From contig JAJIRX010000667.1 in assembly GCA_023853785.1 (NCBI GenBank), positions 124,001-188,000 of the forward strand: a DNA stretch of 64,000 bases, read 5' to 3'. The position numbers and the translations under genes are program-made. Below are positions 1 through 15,081 of this stretch, one piece after another. The notes beneath the pieces were generated by a model. That model saw only the letters and a list, made by a program, of their open reading frames with translations, was not told the origin of the DNA and made no database searches. The stretch comes from Psilocybe azurescens. Lineage: Eukaryota; Basidiomycota; Agaricomycetes; Agaricales; Agrocybaceae. The stretch's first letter is position 1. Each line of letters begins with the position of its first letter.

Positions 1-552
1 ACTGTCCCTCCGATCCGAATTCGCGACCGAAGTGAGAGCGAAGTGTTTAAAAATGAAGACCACGAGACAATACCCACATTCGAATCCTCGAACTTAGATG
101 CCAATGTGGAAGATGAGGATGAAGAAGAGGAAGACGAGGATGAGGAGGAGGAAGACGAGGAGGGAGGGGGCATAGTTCTGCAATACGGGATCCGAACAGG
201 AGGTTTTCCAGGCCGCCCTCAAATTGAAATGTTCAAGTATGAGGACGACGACATAGCGCCTCCAGTTTTTAAACCCTACTACTATCAAAGGGACACATCG
301 ACTACCAGAATAAAAGAAGACGACGAGCTGGAGGAGGAGGCCACACACTCCATCAATGGAACCTCGATAGCAGCCCCAAATCCTCCGTTCAATATTAAAG
401 GACTATACGACAACGAAGAAAAAAACAACAGAGGACACCTCTCCAGACCCAAGTCTTGCCGAATCGACCATCGAGGAAGGGGAATTACCAGACGTAGTCT
501 CGCCGCCGCCGACAGATTTCATCCCCGAAGATGGAGAAATACCAGAATATGA
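1..552 (+). CDS. Partial acidic protein of unknown function (5' end outside window)
   Basis: The frame is open from the first base and carries a long Glu/Asp run (about residues 35-60), followed by a tyrosine- and proline-rich stretch. I recognise no domain. At a run of seven A (about 420-426) the frame changes. If one A is removed, the reading continues in a compositionally matching frame (EEGELPD, EDGEIPEYELKYR) and ends at a TGA near 590, so the open frame to 552 probably has a false C-terminus. The start codon lies to the left of the window. It could be the 3' part of a host gene or of a retroelement polyprotein; nothing decides between them. Confidence 0.4.
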   Translation, partial: TVPPIRIRDRSESEVFKNEDHETIPTFESSNLDANVEDEDEEEEDEDEEEEDEEGGGIVLQYGIRTGGFPGRPQIEMFKYEDDDIAPPVFKPYYYQRDTSTTRIKEDDELEEEATHSINGTSIAAPNPPFNIKGLYDNEEKNNRGHLSRPKSCRIDHRGRGITRRSLAAADRFHPRRWRNTRI

Positions 553-1160
553 ATTAAAATATCGAGAGGACAGCCTAGAAATTTATAATTGAGTCTGGCT
601 TACCCTCCTAACCTGCAGAAGATGCTTTGTTGGCCACAAGAACAGAAATGACAACTATGGCGATTCTTGGAAGATATATTAATCAGTGATCCGCCGACCA
701 CTAAGCCAACATTAAGCGACGCAACACGAATTTTTGGCAGCGAGCAGAACTCAGAATATTCTGAGTACCAAAGACCACAACCTACATCCTCAACTATTGG
801 AAACATCATGAATACTGCGCGTGCTGGCATTCGCACGTATTGTACGCATACTGTAATATAACGACCTCGGACATCCTGTTTACACCCAGCGAAACAATTA
901 CAAGCCAAAAAGAAAATCTATTGTCTATATGTAACGAATAGCAGCCCAACACAGGCGGAATTATTTCTTAAAACTAATGTACATAGTCCAGTTTTTCTTT
1001 TACAAAAAGAAGATACACAATTACAGAAGAGACGGGCAGAAACGTAGGGCGAATACTTTATGGAATAAATAAACTAAATAAATCATCGGAGAAGCGTTTC
1101 TTTCTTCTTTACAAAACCACTAGAACAAGAAACACACATACACTATTAACAATATCCAAT
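553..1160. other. Region without a confident gene
   Basis: A short open stretch on the plus strand (about 652-861) and another near 930-1050 have protein-like composition and could be further exons of the left-edge gene, but no splice sites convinced me. The last part is the 3' flank of the minus-strand sirtuin. Confidence 0.4.
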
Positions 1161-3906
1161 TTAGGCGGAATCCTGAACTCCGAGCTGGAGACTGGTCCGC
1201 GCCATGCGCAAGTTAAGGAGGGTGTGGCTATGATCAATCCTGCCCCCGAGTCGATGATGATCGTTCAGCCGCGGTGGCGTCGGTAAAGCAGTAGGCATCC
1301 CCATTGTCTGGGTCTGGATATGGGGAGGACGAGGAACAGCAGGAAGGGCAGGAGGAGGAAGGGCAGGCGAGCGGGGCGTCACCACTGGAGATCGAGAATA
1401 CGGATGCCTCGATAAAACAGGCGACAAGCTCATCCCACGCATTGTTTGTGAGTCTGGACGTGAATTCGAGTGATGATTCAGAGGCAGGTAATGAGGGGGC
1501 ACGGCTGGCGCTCTCTCAGAGACACGGCTGGCGCTACTAGCATACCGCACCGAGGGCGAATGACTTGCATGCGCATGTGCACGATTCACCTCTGACTCCT
1601 CCTCCCCAACGATGTCAACGTCCATAGCCATATCCATATCCACATCGACATCCATGCTCCCACTACCCCTTAAGAACTCATACGGCCTCACATACTGGGG
1701 TGGGTCATACACCGTCCGATAATGCGGCTGCGGGGGCGGCGGCTTAGTCTTGATATACACCTCCGGTACACGATACTGCACCGTGCGCGAAGGGATACGC
1801 ACGAGCAGCTTTGAGCGTGCCTTCTTCCGCTGTTCGTTGTCGTCATCGTCGTTGTTCTTGACATCAACATCCCTGTCCTCGTCATTATTTCTGCCTTGTC
1901 CTCTTCCTCTTGTTGCTGTTGTTCTTGCTGCTGGTAATGATACTTCTCCTCCTTCCTTTCTCTTTCCTCGGATGATTGGGGTGCGCGGTGGGGAGAGCGG
2001 CAATGCCACTTTCTTCCGCTTGCCCAACGAAGTCGGTGTAGGCGGCGTCAAGAGTGAAGAAGATGAGGAGGACATAGCAGATGAAGACGACGACAAAGAT
2101 GATGTAGATGAAGACGACGAAGACGACAAAGTAGCAGCGTTCTTTGATCCATGTCCAAACTTCCGTTTCGCCGATGTCGTCCCGTGCTGCTTTTTTCCAT
2201 TCTCTTTAGCCTTCTTCTCCCTCTCCAAAAGCATCCTCCCATAATCTGGCAGCTCATCTTCAGTCTGCCCTTCCTCCTCTTCCGGTCGCAACTTCCCTTC
2301 CCCTGCCAAATCCAACATTGCTTCAGCAGCCGCATTCGCCACCATCATCTCCTCCTGCTCCTGCTCCTGTTCCTCCTCCCTCTTCTTCTTCATCTTCCGC
2401 TCCACTACAACTTCCTTCGCCCTCGCCTCCTTCTCGATCTCCGCTCTGAGCATCTCCGCAAACTCCTGCGCATCACCCTGTATCCACGCATCGAACACAC
2501 CCTCCCACTCCCTGGTGGGCATCGGGAAGTCAAGATTCAAATAGATCGCTTTCATAGGCACGCTGGCGCTGCTCCCTGTAGCCGACGCAGACTCGTCGTC
2601 TGCCGTAGGCGAGCGCCGCGGCGAAGGCGCAGGAGTAGCCAACCCGGAGCTGTTCCTACTGCTATTCGCGTTTCGGTTTCCAGGCGTCGACGGATGCTGC
2701 GGCTGCTCATCTTTCGCCGAGGACGAGGAAGAGCCCACTCCGCGCGACCTGACCGCCTTTGCAAACTCCCCTTACCATGCGCTTCGTACCGGGCACCCTC
2801 AAGCTCGTGCCGACAACCAACAGCAGATCGGCGCCGCTCCTCCCTTTGCCCTTGCTCGCGCCGATCAGATCCTTCTGCACCACATTGCCCACGCCCTCTC
2901 CATCCTTATGCGCCTCATTATACAGCACGACGCTCGGCCGTAGCCTGCCTATGCCCCGCGGCCTTTTCCCGACGAGCTGCCGCGTGGCTTCCAAGGAGGT
3001 GCACTCCGGACAGGGAGGCGGCACGCCCGAGTTCAGGGACGGCAGATATTCCTGGAGTGGGAACGAGTGATTGCAGATCTGGCAGTGCATCGATTGGAGG
3101 GTGCCGTGCAGCGGAATGCAGCGCGGGGTCTCTGCAGGGGGCGACGGAAGTCGACTGGTAGATGCCACTGGCCCAGCACTCTCATTCACATTCGCATGCT
3201 GCTGCTGCTGATCTGAGGCGGCGTTAGCCCCGATCTCCTCGACAGCAACAGCTGTTGGTTTCGCTTTTGAGCGTGATTTCGCCCGCTTGCCTTCAAACTC
3301 TGGAACACCGAACGAAAGACCCGATTTCTGTTCGATGGCGTCTATATTTTGGGTGTAGACACGCAACAGCCTCCCCCGGTCGTCTAGCGCACGGAGGACA
3401 TGATGGAATGATGTAGGCTGGGCAGCCTGAGACAGATCTGACAATTGAGCGATCATTTGACAGAACAGCAAGGTTTTCTGCTCTGACTGAAAAATGAAAC
3501 AATGTGTAATAAGTAGAAAAAATTAAAATTAATTAGTAAACCGGAGGAAATCAGAGTGGATGGACCGACGTTGAACACGGACACGTCGAAAAGCTCTTTG
3601 CCAGACGACAAGGCCTCTCTTGGGTTATCGCGTTTGATGGATTGGAAGAGCCCGTCTGAGGAACGGAAATCAGGGATTCCTGCCTGGACAGAAATGCCAG
3701 CACCTGCAATATCGTGGATGAGATACAATGAGACTAGAGACAGAGATAGGCTGTGTGGACGGACCGCAGATGACGACGATGCGCCGTGCTTTCAAGATAG
3801 CCTGGAACACCCTGGAAAGATGAGCAGCATGGTTTGAGGAGGGGACGAGAAAGGAGGGGGACGGGGGCAGCGGGGACTTGGGGTCCAGCGGCAGATAGAT
3901 GGTCAT
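1161..3906 (-). CDS. Sirtuin, NAD+-dependent histone deacetylase, Hst3/Hst4-like
   Basis: Family members remove acetyl groups (in yeast Hst3/4, H3K56ac) using NAD+ in the nucleus. Three exons: 3765-3906, 3570-3703, 1161-3486, with introns of 61 and 83 nt. Visible motifs in order: GAGIS and GIPDFRS (NAD+ binding), YTQNIDAIE, catalytic His in PLHGTL, zinc cysteines CQIC and CPEC, and GTSLRVPGTKR. A 50-residue Ser/Ala/Gln-rich insert lies between the TQN motif and the catalytic His. The Hst3/4-type ending (YLNLDF, WEGVFDAWIQGDAQEF) is followed by about 400 residues of low-complexity tail with Ser runs and acidic patches. The frame breaks once at a GGGG run (2768-2771): dropping one G joins the GTKRMVR motif to EFAKAVRSRG and gives 866 residues. 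The start is the ATG giving MTIYLPLDP. Family assignment is secure; the exact paralogue is inferred. Confidence 0.88.
2768..2771 (-). other. One-base frameshift in sirtuin (extra G)
   Basis: The family motif GTSLRVPGTKRMVR reads in one frame and its expected continuation EFAKAVRSRG in the next, separated by a four-G run on the coding strand. There is no room for an intron. Confidence 0.8.
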
Positions 3907-4162
3907 CTCGCTCTGGCCTTGAGGCTGCTGGTCGTGGCTGGTCCACAAGACCGACCCGCGAATTAGTTTGACAAGTCCTCTACACAATGTTCCCACGCCT
4001 TTCCATAACCAGAAATAAATTTCAGACAACAGACATGTCATGCGAATGGAAAAACTATCATATGTACAAAAAGCTATAGTGCGGATTATTAAAGGAAAGA
4101 AGTACACAAAACAAAGGGGAAAAGGAGTCTATAAAAATAAAACGAGTGTACAATCATCGATA

Positions 4163-4767
4163 TCACTTTCGCAGCTTCCAAGCACCGTCTATTCCCGCTT
4201 TTGAGAACTTCTCAGCGACTCTGCCGTCTGTCGGCGCCGGATTGCGTTCCCCCAGACTTCCTACGCCCGCTTTCGTGCCTTGGGCATCCACCAGCCCCGC
4301 CCCGCCGTATCCCCCTCCTCGCGCACCCATCTTCCCGGGTGCAGATGCATAGCGTATCGCGGAGCTCTCTCCGACTCCTCCAGGATTCTGTGGCGCAGCG
4401 CGCGTGGTGTATCCATGCGCAAGGAGATCTCCTCCCGTGGACGAATATTGCGCGCCATTGACGTCAGGCGCGGCCGTGGCATTAAAGTGCAAAAACGGCG
4501 ACGATGTGGGATATGCACCCGCAGGTACTTCGTAATGTCTGGCGGACGCGTCCGGTTCTGAGACAACGTATGTTCGGTAACCCGAAGATGACATCAGGGG
4601 CTCGTGTGGTAGATCATAATACTGCTTCTCGTATTGGTAGGCGAGATCATTGGGCGTGGATGTAGAGGCAGTAAGGGGCGATGTGCCGAGGAGTGCAAAG
4701 GGGTGTGGAATGCACGAGTTCCAACTGGTTTTTTTGCGGCACGGAGGGCGATGGTAGTGAAAGACAT
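4163..4767 (-). CDS. Small conserved fungal protein, probable mitochondrial presequence
   Basis: About 201 residues after one frame correction. The N-terminus (MSFTTIALRAAKKPVGTRAF) is basic, hydroxylated and free of acidic residues, like a mitochondrial targeting sequence. The C-terminal half has a conserved-looking Gly-rich block (GARGGGYGGAG) and ends with a Lys-rich segment, resembling uncharacterised short agaricomycete proteins. The frame changes near 4697-4704, at adjacent A and G runs, and needs one added base. A weak alternative is a phase-0 intron with a poor GTTGGA donor, which would remove a plausible exon. Function unknown. Confidence 0.6.
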
Positions 4768-5071
4768 GATTGTCGTTGCTGGTAGGGCCAAGTGGTCTCA
4801 GAACTCAAACCTACTTATACACTTATACCCCTGGATTCAGAAGGTGGGAATCTTGGGTTACCCCACTTTTTCTAATTTAAGATTCCGCATTTCTATTTTC
4901 GGCCCATTTCAAATCGTCTGAGCCTGCCCGCTGCCTTCACAACGTACGATATTCTCTCAAATCTGTCCCTTTCAGCTCTGCAAGCTGGTCATTCAAGCCC
5001 CAGGTAGCAAAAATAATTTCATCCCGAACCCGATACAGTATTTCAGCCGAACCCGACCTGATCATCCTGAC
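4768..5071. other. Short intergenic region
   Basis: It is the 5' flank of the minus-strand gene to the left and the 3' flank of the PFK2/FBPase2 gene to the right. I see no gene or structure in it. Confidence 0.5.
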
Positions 5072-8086
<3,015 letters not shown>

Positions 8087-8938
8087 GATACAGAATCTTT
8101 TGCCACGATGTCGATATGTTATGCTTGTGGGCACAGTGTGGGCTTCTCCAGGTGATTTTCGGAGAGATAGAAGATAAGCACTGAACAAACGTGCCACCGA
8201 TAACCACTTTCGCTCGACCTGAATCCTCCTCCGTTCAGCGGCTATTCTTGGACTGAATCGAATCAGGTGATTTACATACCCGGGACAGCGAGACCCGAGG
8301 TATACTCCAAATTAAAATCGAGGCAGAGAGAAGCGTGCAGGTAGCAGAAACTCTGGCAAATAATTATATCCATACACACGATAATGATTAAAAGAGTCAG
8401 AAAAGAGAGTGGCAGAAAGAAAAGAGGGGGGTAGAGGGGCGAAAATAGTAATCATAGATATTTGATCATGGTTTCATGTAGAAAGCATTATGTTGGACTA
8501 CAAAATACACATTGTAAAAAAAAGACAAAAGTTTGAGTTATGACAGAAAGAAAAAGTGAGAAAGAAAAAGGTCATGAACTTTTCGGCTCGTCTCGTCATA
8601 GCATCCTGAGGTATAGTGTTAACGACCATATAATGGGTGGGCTGGCCGAGGGGAAGTGGTGGAATTCGAATAGCTGTTAGCCGGATATAAGATATGCAAC
8701 GGAAGAGTTGAAGGAGTGTATATGCATCAGGGTTTGTCGTTTAGTTGTGCGTTGAATGCCGGATTAAAGAGTTGTAGAGTTCACAATCAGAGCAAGATCT
8801 AAAAATGCGACACAACTAAAGGCGTTAGTCAGTACGATCCACTCTAAAGGATCAAAAGAAATTTCGTCAAGAAACGAACCAAAGGATCATGAAAGGCGTA
8901 ACCAGTACGCGGTATTACGAATCCAGTTCGAAAGGTCA
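8087..8938. other. Intergenic region between the PFK2/FBPase2 and casein kinase genes
   Basis: It contains the promoter of the minus-strand gene to the left and an AT-rich, purine-run-containing 3' flank of the casein kinase. No gene or RNA gene recognised. Confidence 0.5.
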
Positions 8939-11137
8939 TTATCCACGGCAGCACAGTACGCTCCAGAAGCCCTTGGGTCGACCGTGTCCACCATCTTCTT
9001 CTTGCTCTCCAACCCTTTGCATTTGTTCCCGATCGTACATTCCCATCCCTATTCCCCTCGCTTGTCCTGGTAGGTCCCTTTGCCCAGTTCCAGCAGTAGT
9101 AGTCGCCTCACCAGACCCATTTTTGCCCGCCTGTGCCTGTCCATACAAGAACGACTCCGACCCGTTCATATGACCATTGGCTCCAAGGTGCATATTTGGA
9201 GGTGCGTTTGGAGATTGACGACCGTAAGTGTTGGGAGTAGAGACGTTACGGTACCCATTAGGACTGGGAGCAGTGGCGTAAGGGTGAGGTGCGCTGAGGG
9301 TGGCACTATTGATTCCTCCTATACTGACTCCTCCCATATCCCCTCTGTGTTGTTGACTGGCCCTTCTGCTAGTTGGCGCAAGGGGTTGCACACTCCCAGA
9401 AGTGTTTTGATGACGATCGCGATCTCCTGTTGGGGCCCGGCGGCTGCTCTTTTGATGAATAGGGGCTGGACTGAGAACCAGTTGGTTAGGGGTAGTTCCA
9501 TCAGGTTGTCGCGAGCGACGGCCATGGTCTCGTTCTCGGCGCGTTTCACGATGGGGTGTTGCCGTCGCGGAAGCAGATGTATGCTATAAAATATTTGGTT
9601 GACACAAAGCAATTTGAAAGTAGTATGACGCGGACTAACGTTACTAGCTTCCCATCCCTTTCCATTGTTGAGTAGCATCCAATCGAAGATACCATCTTCA
9701 GGTTCACCCAGTGTCTTTAACACCTTAGAGAAAAGCTCTCGAAGGAAATCGTAGTCTGGGGTCTCCTCGAAGCCCAACTTCCTGACATAGTTCATGTAGA
9801 TGGTGAATTCCTCTGAATGGCAATACACTGTCAGAAAAGGATGATGTGTGGTATCAATTACAATAACTGACCAGGAAATCCCTCGCAAAGCTCTGAGATA
9901 GGAGTTGACTGCTTTTTCTCTCCAATCTTCTCGTACTTTTGCTTATTTGTCGCCGCCCTCAATCCCTGCCATGGAAGACCTCCTCTCAAAAAGTACATGA
10001 AGACATGTCCAAGGGATTCTAAATCGTCTCGACGAGACTGCTCACGACCCAAGTGAGTATTGATGGACATGTATCGTGCGGTACCCGACAGTGATTTGCG
10101 TTCCCGATAAGGAATGTGCACTTTGGTCTTAGGATCACGATAATGCTTTGCCATACCGAAATCTATAGAATAGGCATATTAGCCTCGCGAATGAATTGAA
10201 TTCAAGAACTGATGGCACTGACCGATGATGTGGACCGTATTCGCATTCTTATTTCCAGGAACGCCGATCAAGAAGTTGTCAGGCTTGATATCTCGGTAGA
10301 TGAGGGACTTTTCGTGGATTGCCTGAACACGAGTAACCTAGTTGTGCACAGCATGTTAGAAGGTGTGGAGTGTGCATTGTAGGTGGTATAATGATAGCGC
10401 CCCGAATGAGGCGGAGAAAGGAGAAAGTCGAGTGAACAGGGAAAAAAACTTACCATCTGCTTGGCGGCCATACATACTGTCTTGATGGTGAATTTACGAC
10501 CGCACATGTCGAAAAGGTCTTCCAAGTTGGGACCCAGAAGGTCGATGACCAAAATATTGTGCAGCCCCTCTTGCCCAAAATAATACACCTGTGGAACACC
10601 CGCTACGTCCCCCACAAAGTTAAGCGCTGAGCATAATGTACAGATGGGCGACATACGTGTTCCGTTCAACGTTCTGTACGAACGGAATTCGTCTCGGAGT
10701 TGAGGAGCATCAGACTTGCGAGGTTCCTGTTCACGATGGAATAAGTGGGGTTGGAGTGGCTTGAGAGGTTTGCACGCACAAATTTTATCGCCACAGGTTG
10801 GTTCGTGGTCACCTTCACACCTTGTGTACCGTATTAGTTTAACATAAAGTTACATTGAAGTGAGAAATGCAAGGAAAACACAGGTCCAACCGCAACATAA
10901 ATCTCATGAAACCTCTTGACACCGAGAACTGCAGTGACGGGCCAGAGCAAAACGATGGTCCCCCAAGGGCCAAGCAATAAACTGGGAAGTAAAGAGCTCA
11001 CCTTCAAATACGACACCGAACGAGCCTTCGCCAATTTTCTTCCCAACCTTATAGTGACCACCAACGATCCCATTGTTGGAGGAGATAGAATGAGAGGGAT
11101 GGGCAGAGGAAGAAGCAATGACATGAGGCGTCGACAT
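8939..11137 (-). CDS. Casein kinase I, Yck1/2-type (plasma-membrane anchored)
   Basis: A Ser/Thr kinase of the CK1 family. The first exon (11002-11137) carries a short Ser/His-rich leader and the Gly loop [13 protein letters not shown]. Later exons carry VAIKFE (the ATP-binding Lys), [19 protein letters not shown], the catalytic loop [20 protein letters not shown], the CK1-specific [14 protein letters not shown] and the basic cluster after it. A Gln/Ser/Gly-rich tail of about 200 residues ends in [10 protein letters not shown]. The paired cysteines at the C-terminus match the palmitoylation signal that attaches yeast Yck1/2 to the plasma membrane, where they act in nutrient sensing and endocytosis. 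About eight exons; I saw no frame break. Confidence 0.9.
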
Positions 11138-14100
11138 GACTGTAAAATGGTAGTCGTCTAGGGGGTCGGTGCCAGGGATATAAAGGAAGGACCTGGCGGA
11201 GGGCGTACGGCCAGCGAGTAGGGTAGGGAGGGAGGTTGGGGGGAATCGGAAGATTCACCAAAACGGCGGGCGGACTTTGATTTTCTCACACTCCACATGG
11301 TAACTTCCCCCAGTCAACCGTCCTTTGTTTTTGAAACAATAATAATTTCGTCCTTTCGACCCTTCAAGTAAGCCTACCACCCTACTACAGTCAAGAATCA
11401 AAGTCCTGTAGACTGGATCCGATCGATGGGACACTGCCTCTCATGGATAGAGTTCGTTGAGCTGTGTTATCCGTATACAGCTGTATGTTCACTTGCATCA
11501 GACCAGTGTATTGTTCTATTTTCGCACCAATTCTATTCGATTTTACAGAATATAGGCAATTGAACATCAGGACTGTTGCTCTCTTTTGTATCCGGATCAA
11601 TGATTTTTCATAAAAGAAACCACTGCACTCCTCGTCTATCCTCTTGCCTGGCTCCAATCAAAACACATGAAGTAATTATTACATGGTCGGTGTTACCATG
11701 TCTTGCTTCATGGAGCCACTCCTATGGCCATCACTCATACCCATTTACCACGTATTTGGTGTTCGAGTAGCACACTTGTGGTGAAATTACCATTCGACCG
11801 GCGGGCAACGAACCTCACACAGGCCATGCTCGTGAATGGACCTAATGTGTTCGATCTGTTTCTTGAAACTTCACCGGGACTCGGTGGTTCCTCGTTTCCG
11901 TCTCACCTCCAGGCTAGACCTATTGTCACCAACGCCCCTGTCCCTTCTTTGCACAGTCCATCAAGGGACTTCGGACTCCATCCTTTCGAAATTACAGGCT
12001 TCAAATACGAATACGGAGCATTCAGAGAGCTTCTTTGCAACTTTGTTGTTCTTTACCGCGCTCTCCGGGTTCCCCTGGAGCTATGCCAAATTGAATTCTC
12101 TTTAACACACCAAGTAGTATCAGGGCCTTGCGGCTTGATAGTACGGATAACATCACCTCCGTTAAGCAGCGAGGCGAACGGATTCTGCAAGAAACACACA
12201 TGTCAGTATCTCGGTTGCATCAAGGCCATATGATATGGATGTTAGGCAATGCGAGTCACCTTTACAAGTAGATCTATGGCACTTTAGTTGCTAAATTCAT
12301 CTTGCTTCCACTTGTCATGTCACTCTACGGCGTAGACATCTTGGATGATTATGTTGCGTCTGAAAATGCACTTCATCATTAAGAAAACATGCTGTGGTTC
12401 AATAATTTTTGTTTGATACCTAATTTTTACCATCATCACATTGACAATGATGCTCAGTGCCCAGACCCGCCTAGTAGTAAAAGATGACCAAAGGATCTTC
12501 ACCTGTTTGAAATAGTGATATACACCTTCCAAACCTCAAAACTTTGTATGACACATCACCTCCACATGTAAGTCATAACGCGAAACAAGTTCATGTCGCT
12601 CGATCTTTCTAAATGTACGGCCCGAATACCGAATTCAAAAATAGGTCAGCGTCTATTTATCCACCTGGATCAGAAGATACCAATGCGACACTTGCGGCCA
12701 TAACGCCGATTTCCCTCTAATAGATTTACTCTCCATTCGCGACTTCCTGTTCGCTTTACTTCAACTGCCGTCCTTGTAATCTGGAAATTGGGAGCATTCG
12801 GAGCATTCGAAGGTTGTAAGTCTTACAAGTTGGGAGCGCAGTTGGGAGCGCGCTTACCAACAGATCACGTCCCGCGAAGGAGTTCGATGAGTGACCTTGA
12901 GTAACGTCTATCTTTCGGCGAGTAGGGTCAGGATTGGGATAGCCCTAGACTCAGTTGTACTGGGTGATAATGAGGTTGGTTTTTAGAGGAAGCCTATTAC
13001 CGGCTCACTGAATCTGTAACGTCAACATAGGATCCTATAGGACAGTGTCGGATCCCCGCATAGAGGCTTTGAGTGAATTTGAGTGGTGCAGACGATCGCA
13101 AGACGACCAGAAATCTCCCCGGAGGCCACTGGAATGTTGATGTACAAGCATATTTTTTCGGCATGAGGAATCGGCGCATATAAAACAATCTTGAGGAGAC
13201 GCCTGCAAGCATATTGACCATTAAGCCACGATCTGTGTAAGCATATTATTATTTTTGGTCAGAATAGCTGTTTGATGCGTTACGCTCGCCTCGCGAGTTC
13301 ATCCTGGGACACCGACCTCTTAATTTTACACATACTCGTGGCGGGATCCCTAATTATTGTGGCCGCCTACATTTACAGCCATCCCTCCGCCATTCTTTAT
13401 TGATGTGTCAAATAAGGAAAGCCGCCACACAGCGCTCATTCCCAATCAAGAAGGTTAATGTCCCCTGCCCCTGTCATGATCGATGCTCGTTTCTGCTCAA
13501 ACCTCTTCTCTAATCAGCCTCGGCATTAGATATTATACGGGTGGCAATACACTGTAATACTGCCATTGACCATTATTCAGGAATTGTTTATGGATTTCAA
13601 TCAATATTACGCAGACGATCAACAGACCCAAGTGTGGCATTCAGCACGAAGATTATTCCCGGGATCATAGGCTACATTATTAAAATCTTCAGTGTAAGTA
13701 CTACCACCACTTTCCGTTCATCACCTCGACAGACCGATGTCATTAGTCATCAAATTTTGTGAATGAGCTGAAGAGCTCAGGGCTGAATAATCATCAACTA
13801 CCATTTGTAAGATCAATGACGAATAGAACTAGAACAGGCTACCAGTACTTCAGTCAAGCTATCTGATATCTTTACAAGTCCGGCAGTCTTTGTCAAGTGG
13901 CTTATAAAATAGTAAAATGGCCTTGAGGATACTGGTTTATGTCACAGCATCTACTGGGGAAACAGCTATATGTCAGCTTGAACCCCCCGCCGGCATGCCG
14001 AGTCGGACAAACTCAGTAGCTTTGATATTATGAAACATAGGACTTTGCGTACAGATTGAGCGAGCCACCGTAAAATCATCCGGTTTGCCGAGGAGCTTAG

Positions 14101-15081
14101 TGTTATTTTTCAGCGACCGTACTGCATCGAAATTCTCACGAGATCTCATGACGTGCTTTTGTCCGAGAGTCGAGACTATGTAGGTGGTTTATAAAGAAAT
14201 GTGCGGTATTCCAATTTAACATCTTAATCAATCTCTTTAGTACTAGTTCAGGTACCCAAGGAGGCTGAATTTTGCCTCACTATGGGCTCATCTTCAACGC
14301 CAAGTGAGTTTGCGGCTTTGCCGGCACCCCCGTGTGCGGCCCTAAATATATATATATACCGCATCTTACCAGTTGTATTCGTCGACGGTTAGCAGTCCCG
14401 TGTACCATTAGCGGGGCAGAGCCTCAACCCATATTCGATAGCTTATCTACCCATGACTAACGAAGTTGACCTCGTGGTTCCTCATGGCATTACGTCGTTC
14501 TATTCAGGTGTACATCTCTGACGGCAGTATAGGTAAATGATGATAATCAGCAACTGCGCACACATGAGCAGGCTTTGCTATTTACACTTCGAACAGTGCA
14601 CCTTCCTTTCTTCAATAAATAACTTTTAAGCTCCAATTTTCACTTGCCTGATCAACTTGCAGGTCGGCATCTTCAAAGTTAGTTTCAACACCATCGGCAA
14701 CTCCAAACCATGGAGACTTTTCAGAAGTGCAAGAGTCCGACAAGTCACAGGTTATATACGACACGACGTAAAACTGTCGTACATGATCAGTTCAAGGGAC
14801 TCAAAAGAGTCATCCGTCTCATGGTAAACTACTTTGGATCCGCAAACTCGTTAGCGCGACAGGGGTGTTTGCCCAAAAGGGTCCAGAAGATCGGTCGGAC
14901 CAATAACGGCCCGGGTACTGTATAGATATTGGAAAGCCTTTCCGATACCCATGCCACCCTTGGGATGAGATGAAGAACATGTGCATGAACCCACGACGTT
15001 TTTTCTTCTCGTTCTCGTTCTCGTTCTCACTTTTTAACTTTTCTGCCTGGCTCTTACAGTGACTTAGAGTCTACTAGCCAA
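11138..15081. other. Gene-poor region of about 3.9 kb
   Basis: Open frames here are short and recognisable as nothing; the longest (11703-12233, plus) has no domain and no splice context. There is an (AT)n tract near 14345-14358 and a short CGTTCT-type repeat near 15007-15030. The first 100 bp are the casein kinase promoter. It may hold decayed repeats or non-coding RNA. Confidence 0.45.
15007..15030. repeat. Short tandem repeat (TCTCGT)n
   Basis: Three to four copies of a six-base unit TCTCGT in a pyrimidine-rich stretch, about 50 bp upstream of the PIN-like carrier start. Confidence 0.75.

Noticed and set aside
414..432. A AAA AAC slippery heptamer as programmed -1 frameshift in the left-edge gene
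   Set aside because: The -1 frame meets a stop after about 23 codons. The protein-like continuation is in the other (+1) frame, which fits one extra A in the run.
2151..3161. Long plus-strand open frame (336 codons) across the sirtuin
   Set aside because: It is antisense to a conserved deacetylase domain and its translation is low-complexity Arg/Leu/Pro; it is a shadow of the Ser- and Glu-rich coding strand.
4590..4767. A phase-0 intron instead of a frameshift in the small mitochondrial-type protein
   Set aside because: The only donor in the right phase (GTTGGA) is poor and the acceptor has no pyrimidine tract. It would also delete a segment that looks coding.
11703..12233. 176-codon plus-strand open frame in the gene-poor region
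   Set aside because: No domain, no recognisable family and no splice or promoter context. Its antisense is equally undistinguished.
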